Position numbers and translations under genes: made by a program
In this document: piece by piece, positions 62,630 to 64,000 of the stretch
How positions within the stretch are numbered: position 1 is the first letter of the stretch
Layout: every line of letters starts with the position of its first letter
The notes under the pieces: model-generated
The model's database searches: none
What the model was told of the DNA's origin: nothing
The model's input: only the letters and a program-made list of their open reading frames with translations
NCBI GenBank assembly: GCA_036426205.1
Contig: WSYH01001927.1
Span: forward strand, 37,624-101,623
DNA: 64,000 nucleotides
DNA from: Ascaphus truei
Taxonomy: Eukaryota; Chordata; Amphibia; Anura; Ascaphidae
Direction of reading: 5' to 3'

Positions 62630-63729
62630 CTACTTTCCTGATGCTTGCCCATTACGCGCGATCACAATGGGCAACACAGTCGCAATATGGTCTATATATT
62701 TATTGCATCGTTTCATGGTGAGTACATCGTTCCAAAAACTCAATATGCCTTTCAACAACTCATCCTTTTTGGAGGGTTTCGCCACTTTCCGAATATGGTC
62801 CTTCAGCTGATGCCAGACCATTTCGATCGGATTGAAGACTGGCGATCTGTCATTGGAAAAAAAAGACAATTAGTTTAAGAGTTACAGTACACAGTAAAAA
62901 CAGTGGGGGAAAAAATGAGACACGGTCTAAAGCACTTACTCTGCTGGCGTCTTCACCCAGTTGATACCGCGCTCAAGGATATGCGCTGCTGACGCGATGT
63001 GCTTCGGATCGTTGTCCTGGTAGAAGTGGTGACCATTGGGGAACTCGCGTGTGATATATTGCACTATTTCAGGGACAATGTTGTCTTGGAAGAAAGCTTT
63101 ACTCATTATTCCTATAGCAAGAAAAGAAAAGTGCTCAGAAAACTGCACAATAGTACAGTACAGTGCATACAGTAAGGTTATACTAGTAAAGTACAGTGCA
63201 TAAGGCTACATTATGTTTGATATATTTTACCTTCAAAGATGACAATGCATCCTGGTCCACGCCTAGAGATGGCACCCCACACATGCAGCTTCACGTGTTG
63301 TTTTGGCCGTGGCTTCAAAGATATGCGGCCTTTTTTGTGGAATGCAAAGCTTGCAAATCTCTCCAGCGACACAGTAGACTCATCAGTGAAGATGCAATCC
63401 TGGAAAGTCTCCCCACTGTCGATCCATGCCTGGGCCTGGACCACTCTTTTGATTTTGTTTGCGTCCCGTATCATGGGGTACGCTCTGTAATGACAAGGAA
63501 TAAATAATTTTAGCGGTACAGTACAGTTTCCTAAACAACACTTTTACCTCCTGTACTGTCCAGTACTAACCTCACACGTCCATATTTCCATCCAATGCTG
63601 TGTCTCATCTTCTTTATGCTGGTCTCGGATATAGTCAGATTGTGCTTTTCCTGCAGAGTGTATTTGACCCTTAATGCACTACTCTCATCATTCTCCTCAC
63701 TTATTTTGTCCACCAGAAGAGTTGTCTCC
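62630..63729 (-). CDS. Tc1/mariner-type transposase with at least four exons (5' end outside window)
   Basis: Exons on the minus strand: 63729-63571, 63484-63231, 63111-62940 and 62846-62630 (stop TAG at 62632-62630). Introns of 86, 119 and 93 bp all start GT (GTTAGT, GTAAAA, GTAAGT) and end AG, and phases match so the frame stays open throughout. Exon 1 visible: HTH-type '[20 protein letters not shown]'. Exon 2: '[12 protein letters not shown]' with the first Asp and 'VWGAISRRG'. Exon 3: '[11 protein letters not shown]' with the second Asp. The exon 3-4 junction completes an [12 protein letters not shown] motif with the catalytic Glu, then '[12 protein letters not shown]'. The catalytic triad is complete, so activity or a domesticated role is possible. 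The N-terminal exon(s) lie past 64000. Confidence 0.85.
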
Positions 63730-63730
63730 C

Positions 63731-64000
63731 TACAATGTAAAGAAAATATATTGTTTTGTTAATATGCAGCAATATAAAAATTATATATACTGTTGTACTG
63801 TAATATAAATATAAATATACAAAATATATATACTGTTGTAATATAACTGTTGTAATATAAATATAAATATACAAAATATATATACTGTACTGATATAAAT
63901 ATAAATATACAAAATATATATATTGTTGTAATATAAATATAAAAAATATATATACTGTTGTAATATAAATATAAATATACAAAATATATATACTGTACTG
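63731..64000. repeat. A/T-rich tandem repeat in the transposase upstream intron
   Basis: Diverged units of about 35-45 bp built on 'AATATAAATATAAATATAC' and 'AAAATATATATACTGT' continue to the window edge. The Tyr/Ile-rich minus-strand frame comes from this repeat. Confidence 0.8.

Noticed and set aside
63701..63982. Tyr/Ile-rich membrane-like protein
   Set aside because: Translation of an A/T tandem repeat upstream of the transposase exon.
1..64000. Host protein-coding gene exons outside transposons
   Set aside because: I looked for splice-bounded domain fragments on both strands; the only multi-exon signal is the transposase at 62630-63729. Small exons could still be missed by eye.

Overview
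The window shows no cellular host gene that I can recognise. It is a dense, nested stack of eukaryotic transposable elements with microsatellites, minisatellites and long palindromes. The mix points to a vertebrate with a large genome, most likely an amphibian (frog, salamander or caecilian): several Penelope-like elements with GIY-YIG endonucleases, a DIRS-type gag remnant, vertebrate Ty3/gypsy families including a Gmr1-type element, an L1 LINE, a CR1/L2/Rex1-type LINE, Tc1/mariner, hAT and PIF/Harbinger DNA transposons, and a CORE-type tRNA SINE. The species call is an inference from repeat content; lungfish or another large vertebrate genome is not excluded.

Layout. 1-5265: a complete two-LTR retroelement whose internal region carries long open frames but no recognisable pol. 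5266-12355: Penelope-like element (PLE) remnants, a palindrome and a minus-strand solo gypsy LTR with a perfect 5-bp target duplication (TSD). 12356-17400: the best preserved PLE (reverse transcriptase, then GIY-YIG), ending in a near-consensus hammerhead ribozyme. 17400-22400: a field of palindromic modules, including near-perfect hairpins up to 380 bp. 22745-26667: LTR sequence split by a 1,995-bp palindromic insertion with a 16-bp TSD. 26668-32952: a PIF/Harbinger-like element (TAA TSD) holding an L1, which itself holds a 397-bp mariner MITE, plus the endonuclease end of another LINE. 33425-35793: a LINE 3' end split by a hAT element (8-bp TSD) that contains another palindrome. 37447-41300: a giant inverted repeat with about 778-bp arms and a nested hammerhead unit. 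42325-44255: a Tc1 transposon. 44258-about 50300: a minus-strand gypsy element (gag, protease, RT, RNase H) with a damaged RT active site and two LTR insertions. 50559-51598: a SINE and a DIRS gag fragment. 51994-55920: a minus-strand gypsy element with integrase upstream of reverse transcriptase (Gmr1 order). 56197-58260: a 2-kb G-rich TGNN minisatellite. 58681-61640: PLE scrap, a second copy of the mariner MITE, and a roughly 155-bp tandem repeat. 62630-63729: a Tc1/mariner-type transposase in four exons with GT-AG introns, running off the right edge.

The most notable signals are the Gmr1-type pol order, the intron-containing transposase with open frames across all visible exons, and the recurring hammerhead or hammerhead-like folds (17354, 40225, and degenerate versions in the arms of three independent palindromic elements). 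Nesting gives a relative chronology: Harbinger carried a LINE, then L1, then the mariner MITE; LINE tail, then hAT, then hammerhead palindrome; gypsy, then solo LTRs.
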